In this document: positions 23,252 to 33,778 of the stretch, in pieces | Layout: each line of letters starts with the position of its first letter | How positions within the stretch are numbered: the stretch's first letter is position 1 | Origin: Capra hircus | Taxonomy: Eukaryota > Chordata > Mammalia > Artiodactyla > Bovidae | Assembly (NCBI RefSeq): GCF_001704415.2 | Contig: NC_030808.1 | Span: 133,687,089 to 133,751,088, forward strand | Length of the DNA: 64,000 nt | Direction of reading: 5' to 3' | The notes under the pieces: generated by a model | Told to the model about the DNA's origin: nothing | What the model saw: the letters and a program-made list of their open reading frames with translations, nothing else | The model's database searches: none | Program-made: the position numbers and the translations under genes

Positions 23252-23415
23252 GGGACTTCCTTGGTGGTTCAGTGGTTAAGAATTAGCCTTCCAATGCAGG
23301 GGACATAGTCTGAGCCTTGGTCTGGTAACTAAGATCCCACATACTGTGGGACAACTAAGCCTGAGTGCTGCAATGAAGGTGCGGAGCAGACAAAAAGAAA
23401 AAAATAATCTTTATA
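23252..23415 (+). mobile_element. CHR-type tRNA SINE with target-site duplication
   Basis: It begins 'gggacttccttggtggttca', carries an A-box-like 'tggttcagtggttaagaatt' and a body 'actaagatcccacatactgt' with a short A-rich tail. It is flanked by a perfect 15-base direct repeat AAAAAGAATTGTACT (23237-23251 and 23416-23430). CHR SINEs belong to the cetartiodactyl lineage. Confidence 0.88.
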
Positions 23416-23430
23416 AAAAAGAATTGTACT

Positions 23431-23935
23431 TTTTTGTACAGGAAAACATGAAGGAACTAACTGTATCATATATGGCAGAAAAAGGGTCAATATCTCTACT
23501 ATAAAAAGAATTCCTATACATTTCTAAGAAACCAGAAAGTAACCCAGTAGAAAAATAGGTAAATACATGTATAGATGATTAGTGAAAGAAGAAACATGAA
23601 TCCCAATAACTATGCAAAAAGATCTCTAGGAGTCAGTTGAAAATTCAATGAAAACAAAACGAGTTATCATTTTTCATCTTTGGATTAACAACTTTTAAAA
23701 ATATTGATTACTTCCAATGCTGGTGAAGATGTTAGAAGATGGGCACCATATATCCTTAGTGGAGTGTGAAGGTTTACAAACTTTCAAAGTAGCAACCTGG
23801 AGTAAGAATCCCCAAGAGACACACAAGACACAGAAAAACAGGCACAGTATGATCCCATTTTTATAAAATAAAAAATTTCTTTTTGAACAAAGATACAAGT
23901 GTGAAAGCAGACACATCTAATTGTTGAAACTGATG
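23431..23935 (+). repeat. Ancient L1M LINE fragment, part 2
   Basis: This is a continuation of the interrupted L1-type sequence: 'atggcagaaaaagggtcaat', then 'ccaatgctggtgaagatgtt' and 'acaggcacagtatgatccca', motifs typical of the ORF2-end and 3' portions of old L1s. All frames are broken. Confidence 0.55.
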
Positions 23936-23939
23936 CTTC

Positions 23940-24170
23940 AGCACAGGAGTTGGTAAACCATTGCCTAAGTACCAGATCTGGCAGGTCACCTGCTTTTTTA
24001 CAGCCCAGGGGCTAGGAATGGCATTCATACATTTTTAAAGGGTTACATTTTAAATGGTTATATAATCATGTACTTAATATCCTCATTTGGCCTCTTAGCC
24101 AGTAAAGTCTAAAATATTTTCTATATGGCACTCACTTCAGGAAAAGTTCACCAAACCCTTCTTTAAGGGA
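23940..24170. mobile_element. hAT-type DNA transposon remnant
   Basis: The two ends read 'caggagttggtaaaccattg' and 'aaaagttcaccaaacccttc', diverged forms of the common 'cagtggttggcaaact' terminal motif and its complement. The middle has 'agtaaagtctaaaatatttt' and 'ctatatggcactcacttcag'. The family name is not certain. Confidence 0.55.
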
Positions 24171-24415
24171 ATTGTAGGTTCTTATTTATCCTTTTTTCTT
24201 CTCCGTATTGTTCTGACTTTTGTAATAATCAGGTATTGTTTTTGCAAGTTTAAGGGATATAGCTGGTGGGTAGATTAGGAAGATCAGTCACTTGTGATGC
24301 TGTTATGAATGGATGTATGAAGACAAAAGGAAACCAGGGAGACTCATTAGGAAGCTACTGTAACAGTCCAGGTGAGAGAGAATGGTGCTTTGGAATAGGG
24401 TGGGGTCACAGTACA

Positions 24416-24823
24416 GATGTGAGAGTTGGATCATAAAGCAGGCTGAGCACCAAAGAATTGATGCTTTCAAACTGTGGTGTTGGACAAGACTCTTGAGAGT
24501 CCCTTGGACAGCAAGGAGATCCAACCAGTCAATCCTAAGCAAAATCAACCCTGAATGCTCATTGGAAGAACTGATGTTGAAGCTGAAGCTCCAATACTTT
24601 GGTCACCTGATGCAAAGAGCTGACTCATTGGAAAAGACCCTGATACTGGGAAAGATTGAAGGCAGGAGGAGAAGGAGACGACAGAGGATGAGATGGTTAG
24701 ATGACATCACCAACTCAATGGACATGAATTTAAGCAAACTCCAGGAGACGATGAAGGACAGGGAAGCCTGGTGCGTTGCAGTCCATGTGGTAGCAAAGTC
24801 AGACACGTGACTGAACAGCAGCA
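24416..24823 (+). mobile_element. BovB LINE 3' end
   Basis: It encodes the C-terminal tail of the BovB ORF in an open frame ('ESWIIKQAEHQRIDAFKLWC', then 'RMRWLDDITNSMDMNLSKLQ') and ends 'agacacgtgactgaacagca'. It is 5'-truncated to about 0.4 kb, with no catalytic domain. The flanks share a short direct repeat close to CAGAGATG/ACAGATG. Confidence 0.88.
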
Positions 24824-24871
24824 GAGATGAGAAGAAAGGAGCAGACTTTATAGATACCTATAGGAATAGGG

Positions 24872-25083
24872 TAGGGCTGCTCTGGTGGCTCAATGGTAAA
24901 GAATCTGCCTGCCAATGCAAGAGATACTGGTTTGATCCTTGGGTCGGGAAGATCCCCCGGAGAAGGAAACAGCAACCCACTCCAATATTCTTGCCTGGGA
25001 AATCTCATGGACAGAGGAGCCTGGTGGGCTACAATCCATGGGGTCACAAAAGAGTTGGACACAAATTAATGACTAAACAACAA
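24872..25083 (+). mobile_element. Bov-tA SINE
   Basis: It begins with a tRNA-derived head ('ctctggtggctcaatggtaa'), has the core 'cagcaacccactccaatatt', and ends 'gttggacacaaattaatgac' with CAACAAC. The flanks 'ataggaataggg' and 'ataggattagtg' look like a diverged target-site duplication. Confidence 0.9.
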
Positions 25084-25429
25084 CATAGGATTAGTGGAAG
25101 GATTGTACTTGGATGGGGAGGCACAGAGAGAACTCAAGACTGATTCCTAGGTTTCACCATTAGGAATGGTGCAACTACTGAGTTGAAGAGATGGGGGAGA
25201 GGCAATTGGAGAGTAAATCAAGAGCTCTATTTAGGACCTGTTAAGCTCTAAAGGGAATTGTGTGAACTAGGCAGTTGAACACAGATGATTATAGCTGTTC
25301 AGGCTGTAGAGGAAGGGGTTGAGATAGAAATATAAATTTGAGAGTACTCATCATGTTGTTGTTGTTCAGTTACCAAGTTGTGATACTTATAGCTTTCTGG
25401 AAGTAATGGAGACAGAGAAGACGACGGAG

Positions 25430-26035
25430 GCAGGACACAGATGGGCTCTGGGTTAGGCATTTACAACTGGCCTCCCGTTTACAATTCATGGGCAGGAATG
25501 AAAGTGGGCTTCAGGCTGGACACTTACAACTGTTTGCACTTAGCCTCCTGTTTGCACTGCCTGAGACAGAAGATAGGTGGGCCCCCAGGTAGGCATTTTC
25601 AATCAGTCTCCTATTTGCTCTCCAAAATGGAAATAACAACAGAAACAGGGAAATAGCCAGATTTTGTCTCTTGTGGGCACCTTAAAATAACCAGCATGGC
25701 AGGAACAGAGAAGGGCTAAATTTTGTTTGAGTAAAAGATCAAGAGATCACATATTTCCCTCCTTGGGGCAAGGGAGAGACTACACACTGCAGAGAGAGAT
25801 TCTTTGGGGGTCAAAAGTCAGGGGATGCCAGGTCATAATAAGTTTGGCTTCTATCCTCCCAGACGCTTTTGTGTTGAAATCCATCTTGGCTAAGGAGTGC
25901 ACACGCACCTAGGGGAGGGTCACAGAGTTCGGCCATGTGTCTTATGTACTCTGCTTTTGCAAAAAATGTTTTACTTTTCTCTTTACCTTCCACCTCTTCA
26001 TCAGAATTCTTTCTTGTCAAGGTAGGTAAGGACTG
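25430..26035. repeat. Unclassified LTR-like block with imperfect tandem units
   Basis: Three imperfect units begin with GGGC at 25443, 25506 and 25579 (spacings 63 and 73). Each holds a 'GGC.TTTACAACT'-like then 'CCTCC.GTTTGCA'-like pair. The downstream 400 bases ('gagtaaaagatcaagagatc', 'aaatccatcttggctaagga', 'gtcttatgtactctgctttt') have the look of a retroviral LTR U3/R region. I cannot confirm TG/CA ends or a family, so the LTR reading is only a suggestion. Confidence 0.4.
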
Positions 26036-26054
26036 GGGATTTAGGCTCTAGTCA

Positions 26055-26115
26055 CACTTCTGTGGTCTAGTGGTTAGCACGTTTGGTCAGGGAACCAAAG
26101 TCTCATTTCCAACTA
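26055..26115 (+). repeat. tRNA-like SINE head fragment
   Basis: 'ctgtggtctagtggttagca' contains an A-box-like sequence, followed by 'ggtcagggaaccaaagtct', as in CHR-type SINEs. There is no complete tRNA cloverleaf, so this is not a tRNA gene. Confidence 0.45.
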
Positions 26116-26556
26116 CCACTCACTGCTGCTGCTTTCTGCAAGCTACCACTAGCTGCTGCATGTGCCCCAAATCAGGACCAGGAATGTACCTGATGACACA
26201 GTGCTCAACCCAACCGGAGCCCGCTCCCCGTAGATGATGTCTTTCATGCCACTGACCAAATGTTTGGACTCCCCCAAATCATCCTTTTCAAAACATCCTC
26301 TTTCATTGGCCAGGAACAGCATGGCTTCAGAGGAGACACCAACACTTCCTCACAGCCTGTGCCCTAACAGTTGCCTGAACAACCAGTGGCTGTCATTTCT
26401 CCCGGATGAATGGTCCACCCGGCATTTGGCTTCCCCAGAGGACAAATGAGCCCTGGTTCCAGTCCCTCCCTGTATGCCCCACCATGGGTCCTCGCTATGT
26501 GCAGCCACTTTTTACTCCTGCTGTGCTTTGATCTGAAAAGACCCAGAAGGACTCAC
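26116..26556. other. EPHB1 intron beside activation-loop exon
   Basis: This is intron immediately 3' of the 26557-26772 exon. The donor site GT is at 26555-26556 on the minus strand and is followed by GAGTCC. No repeat recognised. Confidence 0.6.
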
Positions 26557-26772
26557 CAAGGAGCTGGTGTAGGTGGGATCTGAGGTGTCATCCTGGAGGT
26601 AGCGGGAAAGGCCAAAGTCAGACACCTTGCACACCAAGTTACTGTTGACCAGAATGTTCCTTGCAGCTAGGTCCCGGTGCACGTAGTTCATCTCCGCCAG
26701 GTACTTCATGCCCGCGGCGATGCCCCTCAGCATCCCCACCAGCTGGATCACCGTGAACTGTCCGTCATTTTG
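26557..26772 (-). CDS. EPHB1: EPHB1 exon: catalytic loop, DFG, activation-loop start
   Basis: A 216-nt internal exon, phase 0 at both ends, encoding 72 residues. It starts QNDGQFTVIQLVGMLRG. The HRD catalytic loop YVHRDLAARN carries the base aspartate and metal-binding asparagine. VSDFGLSRYLQDD carries the DFG aspartate, and DPTYTSS carries the activation-loop tyrosine whose phosphorylation is linked to Eph kinase activation. It ends SSL at the GTGAGT donor; the acceptor is ATTACAG just beyond 26772. The RYLQDD string favours EPHB1, because EPHB2 and EPHB3 have FLEDD there. In the cell this is the cytoplasmic kinase of an ephrin-B receptor used in axon guidance and cell positioning. The rest of the C-lobe, the SAM domain and the PDZ ligand lie outside the window. 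All catalytic residues are present. Confidence 0.97.
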
Positions 26773-27039
26773 CTGTAATAAGACACCAAAGGCATCCAGA
26801 TCAAGACTGGCTTCAGTGGTTACAAGGAAGCCAAGCTGCCAGGGTCCCTCTGCTAGTCACTTCTGTCAGTGCTGGACTAAGCTGCTTCCACCTCCTCCCG
26901 GCGCCCCTCCCATTCTCTTTCCTCTCCTCCGATACTCCGCCTTCTTCTGGCCAAGCCTCGTGGATCCCATCTTCAAGTTACATCTCAAAGCCATTCACTC
27001 CTCTCTGCCTTCACTGCCACCATTCTAACCAAGTCATCT
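26773..27039. other. EPHB1 intron beside exon, nothing recognised
   Basis: Pyrimidine-rich plus-strand sequence between the exon acceptor and an L2 copy. No feature seen. Confidence 0.5.
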
Positions 27040-27662
27040 TCATCCATCACCTGTAACAGCCTCCCTCCACCTGCTCCCCTCTGAAATCCCTTCTCTAAGG
27101 GAAGTTAGAGCCATCCTTACAAGACATAAATCCAGTCATGTCACGGGCTGGCTTAAAGCACTCTACTGGCCTCATACTGCATTAAGGGAAAGTGCCAATC
27201 TCCTCAGCTTGGCCCACAGGGCCCCAGGGGATCACCTTATGCCACTTTGTCTTGCACTCCCATGCTGAAGGCACAGTGCCTGATGACCTTTCAATTCGCT
27301 CCCTGGCCAGGCCCTTCCTGCCTCAGGGCCCTGATACAGGCTCTTCTCTGCTTCTCCCCCATAGTCAACACCCACTTGCCTCAAATCTCCCCTTCAATGT
27401 CACCTCCTCAGAGAGGAGTGTCCCTATAGCCAGTCCCCTCCCCCACCCACAACTAGCACGTGCATGTCACTGTCTTTCAGTGCGTGCTCTCACTTTCCTT
27501 CTTAGCTCGTATCACAAGGTGTAGTTGTATGTGTGGCGGCTGTGTGTCTGCCTGTCTCTGCTGCTCTGAGATAAGCACTCTGTCCCTTGTAGTCGCCGTA
27601 GCACTCCCAGTGCTGATGACGTTTGAGGAGACAGACGTTGCTCAATAAACGTTTGCTGGATG
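27040..27662 (+). repeat. L2 LINE 3' end, long copy
   Basis: An ordered L2 series of about 620 bases: 'aatccagtcatgtcacgggc', 'cttggcccacagggccccag', 'ctggccaggcccttcctgcc', 'aatctccccttcaatgtcac', 'gataagcactctgtcccttg' and the end 'gttgctcaataaacgtttgc'. It is one of the better preserved ancient repeats here. Its ORF is not intact. Confidence 0.85.
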
Positions 27663-28224
27663 AACAACTGGTACATTACTTCCTGGCCCCAGAATTAAAT
27701 GCTAAGATGTTTTCCTGGACACTGGGATAACACATGTGCCTCAGAGGGCTGGCTGGTCAGGAGAAGTGCGTGCGCCATGTCTGGCTCGTGGACCGTCCCA
27801 GTAAATGAAAGCTGTTGCTGCCCCACCTCCTGCCAACCTTCTTTCCAATAAGTTTCTTACCTGGCTGCCCTCCCTCCTCCATGGCTACAGACAGCTTGTC
27901 AGTGAACGAATGTGTCCCTTCCTCCACCTCCCCAAAGCCACTGAGTTTGGACATTGCCCACACTGGTTACATCAGTGGACCCTGGACCATGCTGCTAAGA
28001 ACACATTTTCCCAATCAGTCCAGCCCCAGCTGCTCCCTAAAGTGCTGCGGGTTATGTAAGGAGAGCATGGTCCAGGCATTGAGGTGCTCTGACTCGGGGA
28101 GAGGTGGGAGGAGTCAAGATACCCTGGGTTAGTCTAGTTATTGCTGAACACAAACCTTGGACAAAGCAGCCTTTCCCTCTGCCCCAGGGTCCTCCTGTAA
28201 AATACAGGAAGCATAAACAATGTG
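27663..28224. other. EPHB1 intron, nothing recognised
   Basis: No known repeat recognised. Overlapping open frames of 60-105 codons on both strands look spurious. Confidence 0.5.
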
Positions 28225-28330
28225 TGGAGCTCCCATTTATTGAGCATCTACTGTCTGTGAGATGGCATACAATGCACTCACATGCATTATCTCACTAATA
28301 TGTATGGGACACATCATTTAGGCATGTGGT
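28225..28330 (-). repeat. MIR SINE fragment
   Basis: 'cccatttattgagcatctac' and 'actcacatgcattatctcac' match the 3' end of MIR in reverse complement. Short and diverged. Confidence 0.65.
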
Positions 28331-29229
28331 TGTGCAAAAGTAAGTTTCTACACAAAAATAAGTAAGGAAAAATAAAACAGCCGTTATCAAAATGTTACAC
28401 ATTTTTTTATTCAGGGAAAAATCCAACAATTGAAAAGTTTAACAATGGTGGCATTAATTGTTGAAGACTCTGTTCCTCATGCAAGATTCCAAGCCTGGCG
28501 ATGGTGATGCTCCTGGGTCAACTGAAGGAGGGGAGCAAACCGACACTCCCTCTAGTCCTTCCCGAGCACACCTCCTCCACCGGAAGGAGGTTCCCCCAAA
28601 CGCACTGAGTCTGACACACTTCGAGTTTCAATTTCTCACTCAAACCTTAACCACCTCCCAATCTGCCCAGACGCTCTCCCTGCAATATTTGCTTCTAACC
28701 AACTCCAAAAGAAAGCGCAGGGCCGCTTTTTGGAAACTGATTGGTTTTCAGCACATGGCGCCCATCTGCCAGAGCTGGATGTGCTGTGAGTGATGCAAAT
28801 CTTTCTTACTAACGAACTTCACTCCACATCTCCTTAAGAAGCTAGCCCTGCTTTCCCCAGCACCATCATTTCTCTAAGTGGGTCTCTGGGGATCTGCCTC
28901 CCCAGAAAGTTGTCATGCAACTTTCGTATATTAGAAAATGTACTTCAGCCACAAGCCACAAGGGTTGAGTTTTTTTCAATTCAGTTTGTTACTTCTCCTC
29001 TGTAAGTGGAGACAACAATGTGGTTAAAAATAAATATCTCCCTACAGAAGCCCACATGCAGACAGATGTTGGGGAGGGCACTGATGGCAGCTGCAGTTCT
29101 GCCAAGAGCAGCATTGAAAGCATTTGCAGATTTGTGTCTGTGTTTCCACTTTAAGTCATTAAAAACTTCACTGAGCTGCTTCATTTTCTGATTTGAATAT
29201 TTAGATCAGTCATCTTACAGATTCTGGTG
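28331..29229. other. EPHB1 intron, repeat-free by eye
   Basis: About 900 bases without a repeat I can name. The section 28990-29205 has balanced composition and no obvious transposon decay, so it is a candidate conserved non-coding segment, but conservation cannot be judged from one genome. Confidence 0.45.
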
Positions 29230-29460
29230 TCAACAAAGGACAAGAAATGGTTAAAAGTCCAGGTACTTCATGGTGGGTCTGAGCTCCATCTCTTACTGGC
29301 TGCATGCCCTTGGGTAAGTTATTTAACTGCCAGAGCAGTGATCACCACATCTGTAAAATAAGAGTACAGTGAATCTCTTTTCCTTAGATTTGAGATTCAA
29401 GGTTAAACGAGATAATACATATGGAGGGATTGGCTCAGTGTCTCATCGATACAAAGACAG
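29230..29460 (+). repeat. MIR SINE
   Basis: 'ctgagctccatctcttactg', 'gcatgcccttgggtaagtta', 'tttaactgccagagcagtga' and 'aaacgagataatacatatgg' follow the MIR order, with the CCTTGGGTAAGTTA core well kept. Confidence 0.8.
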
Positions 29461-29692
29461 CAGCCACTATCGCTGACATTATCAGTAAGGCCACAATGTC
29501 TTACTAACCAGCTCTCCCATGAACCCCAGGTGCCTGGCAAGAGAGATGGAAGACACCACAGGCCAAGACTGCAGGTTCCTCCTGGCCTCTTTGGTGTGTG
29601 GGGCAGATATCTTAGAATCACTGCCCTCAGAGAGCCTAGTTCACTGGGAATTCAGAGTTCAGCAGGTTGGCACACCCACCCAAACTGTCAGT
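29461..29692. other. EPHB1 intron, nothing recognised
   Basis: This is a short spacer between the MIR and the 3' end of the large BovB copy. Confidence 0.5.
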
Positions 29693-32600
29693 CAGTCAGT
29701 CAGTTCAGTCGCTCAGTCGTGTCTGACTCTGCAAGCCCATGGACTGCAGCACGCCAGGCTCCCTTGTCTATCACCAACTCCCGGAGCTTGCTCAAACTCA
29801 TGTCCATCAAGTCGGTGATGCCATCCAACCATTACACCCTCTGTCATCCCCTTCTCCCACCTTCAATCATTCTCAGCACCAGGGTCTTTTCCAATGAGTC
29901 AGTTCTTCACATCAGGTGGCCAAAATATAGAAGTTTCAGCTTCAGCATCAGCCCTTCCAATGAATATTCAGGACTGATTTCCTTTAGGATGGACTGGTTG
30001 GATCTCCTTGCAGTCCAAGGGACTCTCAAGGGTCTTCTCCAACACCACAGTTCAAAAGCATCAATTCTTCAGCGCTTAGATTTCTTTATAGTCCAACTCT
30101 CACATCCATACATGACCACTGGAAAAACCATAGCTTTGACCAGACTGACCTTTGTTGGCAAAGTAATATCTCTGCTTTTTAATATGCTGTCTAGGTTGGT
30201 CATAACTTTTCTTCAAAGGAGCAAGCATCTTTTAATTTCATGGCTGCAAACACCATCTGCAGGGATTTTGGAATTCAAGAAAATAAAGTCTTTCACTGTT
30301 TCCATTGTTTCCCCATCTATTTGCCATGAAGTGATGAGACCAGATGCCATGATCTTCATTTTCTTTTACTCTCCTATTTCACTTTCATCAAGAGGTTCTT
30401 TAGTTCTTCTTCGCTTTCTGCCATAAGGGTGGTGTCATCTGCATATCTGAGGTTATTGTTATTTCCCAGCAATCTTGATTCCAGCTTGTGCTTCCTCCAG
30501 CCCAGCATTTCTCATGATGTACTCTGCATATAAGTTAAATAAGCAGGGTGACAATATACAGCCTTAACATACTCCTTTTCCTATTTGGAACCAGTCTGAT
30601 GTTTCATGTCCATTTCTAACTGTTGCTTGCTGATCTGTATACAGATTTCTCAGGAGCCAGGTCAGGCGGTCTGGTATTCCCATCTCTTGAAGAATTTCCC
30701 ACAGTTTGTTGTGATCCATACAGTCAAAGCCTTTGGCATAGTCAATAAAGCAGATGTTTTTCTGGAACTCTTGCTTTTTCGATGATCCAGCAGATGTTGG
30801 CAATTTGATCTCTGGTTCCTCTGCCTTTTCTAAAACCAGCATCTTGAACATCTGGAAGTTCACGGTTCACGTATTGCTGAAGCCTGGCTTGGAGAATTTT
30901 GAGCATTATTTTACTAGCAGGTGAGATGAGTGCAATTGTGCAGTAGTTTGAGCATTCTTTGGCATTGCCTTTCTTTGGGACTGGAATGAAAACTGACATT
31001 TTCCAGTCTTGTGGCCACTGCTGAGTTTTCCAAATTTGCTGGCATATTGAGTGCAGCACTTTCACAGCATCATCTTTCAGGATTTGAAATAGCTCAACTG
31101 GAATTCCATCACCTCCACTAGCTTTGTTCATAGTGATGGTTTCTAAGACCCACTTGACTTCACATTCCAGGATGTCTGGCTCTAGGTGAGTGATCATACC
31201 ATCGTGATTATCTTGGTCATGAAGATCTTTTTTGTACAGTTGTTGTGTATATTCCTGCCACCTGTTCTTAACATCTTCTGCTTCTATTAGGTCCATGCCA
31301 TTTCAAATGGGTATACCTTTCCTTTCCTCTTTGCCTTTAGCTTGTCTTCTTTTCTCAGCTATTTGTAAGGCCTCCTCAGACAACCATTTTGCCTTTCTGA
31401 ATTTCTTTTTCTTGGGGACGATCTTGATCACTGCCTCTTGTACAATGTCACGAACCTTCATCCATAGTTCTCCAGGCACTCTATCAGAATCCCTTGAATC
31501 TATTTGTCACTTCCACTGTATACTCGTAAGGGATTTGATTTAGGGCATACCTGAATCTTCTAGTGGGTTTCCTTACTTTCTTCAATGTAAGTCTGAATTT
31601 GGCAATAAGGAGTTCATGATCTGAGCCAGTCAGCTCCCGGTCTTGTTTTTGCTGACTGTATAGAGCTTCTCCATCTTTGGCTGCAAAGAATAAAATCAAT
31701 TTGATTTTGGTATGACCATCTGTGATGTCCATGTGTAGTCTTCTCTTGTGTTGCTGGAAGAGGGTGTTTGCTTTGACCAGTGCGTTCTCTTGGCAAAACT
31801 CTATTAGCCTTTGACCTGCTTTGTTTTGTACTCCAAGGGCAAATTTGCCTGTTACTCCAGGTATCTCTTGACTTCCTACTTTTGCATTCCAGTCCCCTAT
31901 AATGAAAAGGACCTTTTTTGGGGGGTGTTAGTTCTAGAAGGTCTTGTAAGTCTTCATAGAACCATTCAATTTCAACTTCTTCAGCATTACTGGTCAGGGC
32001 ATAGACTTGGATTATTGTGATATTGAATGGTTTGCCTTGGAAACGAACAGAGATCATTCTGTCATTTTTGAGATTGCATCCAAGTACTGCATTTTGGACT
32101 CATTTGTTGACGATGATGGCTACTGTTTCTTCTAAGGGATTTTTGCCCACAGTAGTAGATAGAATGGTCATCTGAGTTAAATTCAGCCAATTCAGTCTAT
32201 TTTAGTTCACTGATTCTTAAAATGCCAATGTTCACTCTTGCCATCCCCTGTTCGACCACTTCCAACTTGCCTTGATTCATGGACATAACATTCCAGGTTC
32301 CTATGCAATATTGCTCTTTACAGCATTGGACTTTACTTCCATCACCAGTCACATCCACAACTGGGTGTTATTTTTGATTTGGCTCCGTCTCTTCCTTATT
32401 TTTGGAGTTATTTCTCCACTGATCTCCCATAGCATATTGGGCACCTACCGACCTGGGAAGTTCATCTTTCAGTGTCCTATCAGCCTTTTCATGCTGTTCA
32501 TGGTGTTCTCAAGGCAAGAATACTGAAGTGCTTTGCCATTCCCTTTTCTAGTGGACCACGTTTTGTCAGAATTCTCCACCATGACCCACCCATCTTGGGT

Positions 32601-33010
32601 GGCCCTATATAGCATGGGTCGTAGCTTCATTGAGTTAGACAAGGCTGTGGTCCATGTGATCAGTTTGGTTAGTTTCTTGTGATTGTGGTTTTCATTCTGT
32701 CCGTCCTCTGATGGATAAGGACAAGAGGCTTATGGAAGCTTCCTGATGGGAGAGACTTACTGAGGGGGAAACTGGGTCTTGTTCTGATGGGCAAGGCCTT
32801 GTTTAGTAAATCTTTAATCCAATTTTCTGTTGATGGGGGGGGCGGGGTTGGCTGTGTTCCCTCCGTGTTGTTTGACCTGAGGCCAAACTACGGTGGAGGT
32901 AATGAAGTTGATGGTGACCTCCTTCAGAAGGTCCCATGCAGGCCCTGCTGCAGTCAGTGCCCCAGTCCCTGCAGCAGGCCACTGTCGACCCTCACAGCCT
33001 ACTCCCCGAA
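29693..33010 (-). mobile_element. BovB (RTE) LINE, near full length, degenerate
   Basis: The minus strand reads 5' to 3' through a short 5' region, an apurinic-type endonuclease domain (about 32000-31500, with strings 'VRFQGKPFNITIIQVYAL' and 'YALNQIPYEYTVEVTNRFKG'), the linker and fingers (31296-30742, 'MNKASGGDGIPVELFQ' and 'WKMSVFIPVPKKGNAKECSN'), the palm (30863-30564, 'KGFDCMDHNKLWEILQEMG') and a YADD box near 30433-30450. The C-terminal tail extends to 29700. The domain order and about 3.3 kb length match a whole element. Frames are broken by several shifts and stops, so it is inactive. It lies in the same orientation as EPHB1, inside an intron. An AGTC tandem run at 29692-29704 marks its 3' end. 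Confidence 0.92.
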
Positions 33011-33482
33011 CTGCAGTAGGACCTAATAACAGAGGCCTGACGTTAGGATCAATTAATCTATAAACTCTGACTTCTTCCCTTCCTTGATTTTTGTATGGCA
33101 AGTCATACTTCATAGGATAGGTTTTCATCCTTAACACTGGTCCTGTGGAGTAGGTAAGGCAGGCGATATTACTTCGTTTTTATAAAGAAGTTAAAAGAAG
33201 TCCAGAAAGTTTAAGTGATTAGCCTTAAGTCATTCTGCATGATATTCATTTATTAAAAAAATCTAAGTTCAAACAACAAATTGCTTCTCCACTGACATTC
33301 CATCTTTGATCGATTGGGAATGACTGCCTGTGTGGAAAAGTCTGTGTATCAGCTCTGTAGGAAGAAGAGCCATGATTGATGATGTCTGCGATGGCCATAG
33401 AAATAGAAAGGAGAGCCATGAACCACAAATACGCTACACTAATCTGAATCTTTTCTAATTCCTGTTCAGTGCCTTTTCCACC
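33011..33482. other. EPHB1 intron between two BovB copies
   Basis: No repeat recognised with confidence. The exact 5' boundary of the large BovB may extend or shrink by tens of bases here. Confidence 0.5.
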
Positions 33483-33778
33483 TAAAGGGAATCAGTCCTG
33501 AATATTCATTGGAAGGGCTGATGCTGAAGCTGAAACTCCAATACTTTGGCCACCTGATGCGAAGAACTGACTCATTGGAAAAGACCCTGATGCTGGGAAA
33601 GATTGAAAGGAGGAGGAGGGGACAACAGAGGATGAGATGGTTGGATGGCATCACCAACTCGATGGACATGAGTTTGAGCAAGCTCTGGGAGTTGGGGATG
33701 GACAGGGAAGCCTGGCGTGCTGCAGTCCATGGGGTCACAAAGAATCAGACATGACTGAGCAACTGAACTGAACTGATG
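33483..33778 (+). mobile_element. BovB LINE 3' end fragment
   Basis: An open frame gives the BovB C-terminal tail ('MEGLMLKLKLQYFGHLMRRT', 'RMRWLDGITNSMDMSLSKLW'). It ends 'atgactgagcaactgaactg'. It is 5'-truncated to about 0.3 kb and points opposite to the large BovB 0.5 kb away, forming an inverted pair of 3' ends. Confidence 0.9.

Larger units (their letters stand above)
24240..25350 (+). repeat. Old interspersed repeat, split by two insertions
   Basis: Three pieces (24240-24415, 24824-24871, 25084-25350) read in order as one ancient repeat: 'gtaacagtccaggtgagaga', 'agatgagaagaaaggagcag', 'actcaagactgattcctagg', 'gagctctatttaggacctgt' and 'gatagaaatataaatttgag'. I associate this sequence with old L1/LTR-type repeats but cannot name the family. 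A BovB and a Bov-tA SINE occupy the two gaps. Confidence 0.6.

Noticed and set aside
26060..26110. Possible tRNA gene from the 'gtggtctagtggttagcacg' box
   Set aside because: There is only an A-box-like half and no matching anticodon arm, T arm or acceptor stem. It fits a SINE head fragment.
29530..30426. 298-codon plus-strand frame
   Set aside because: It runs antisense through the BovB element; the real coding sense is the minus strand.
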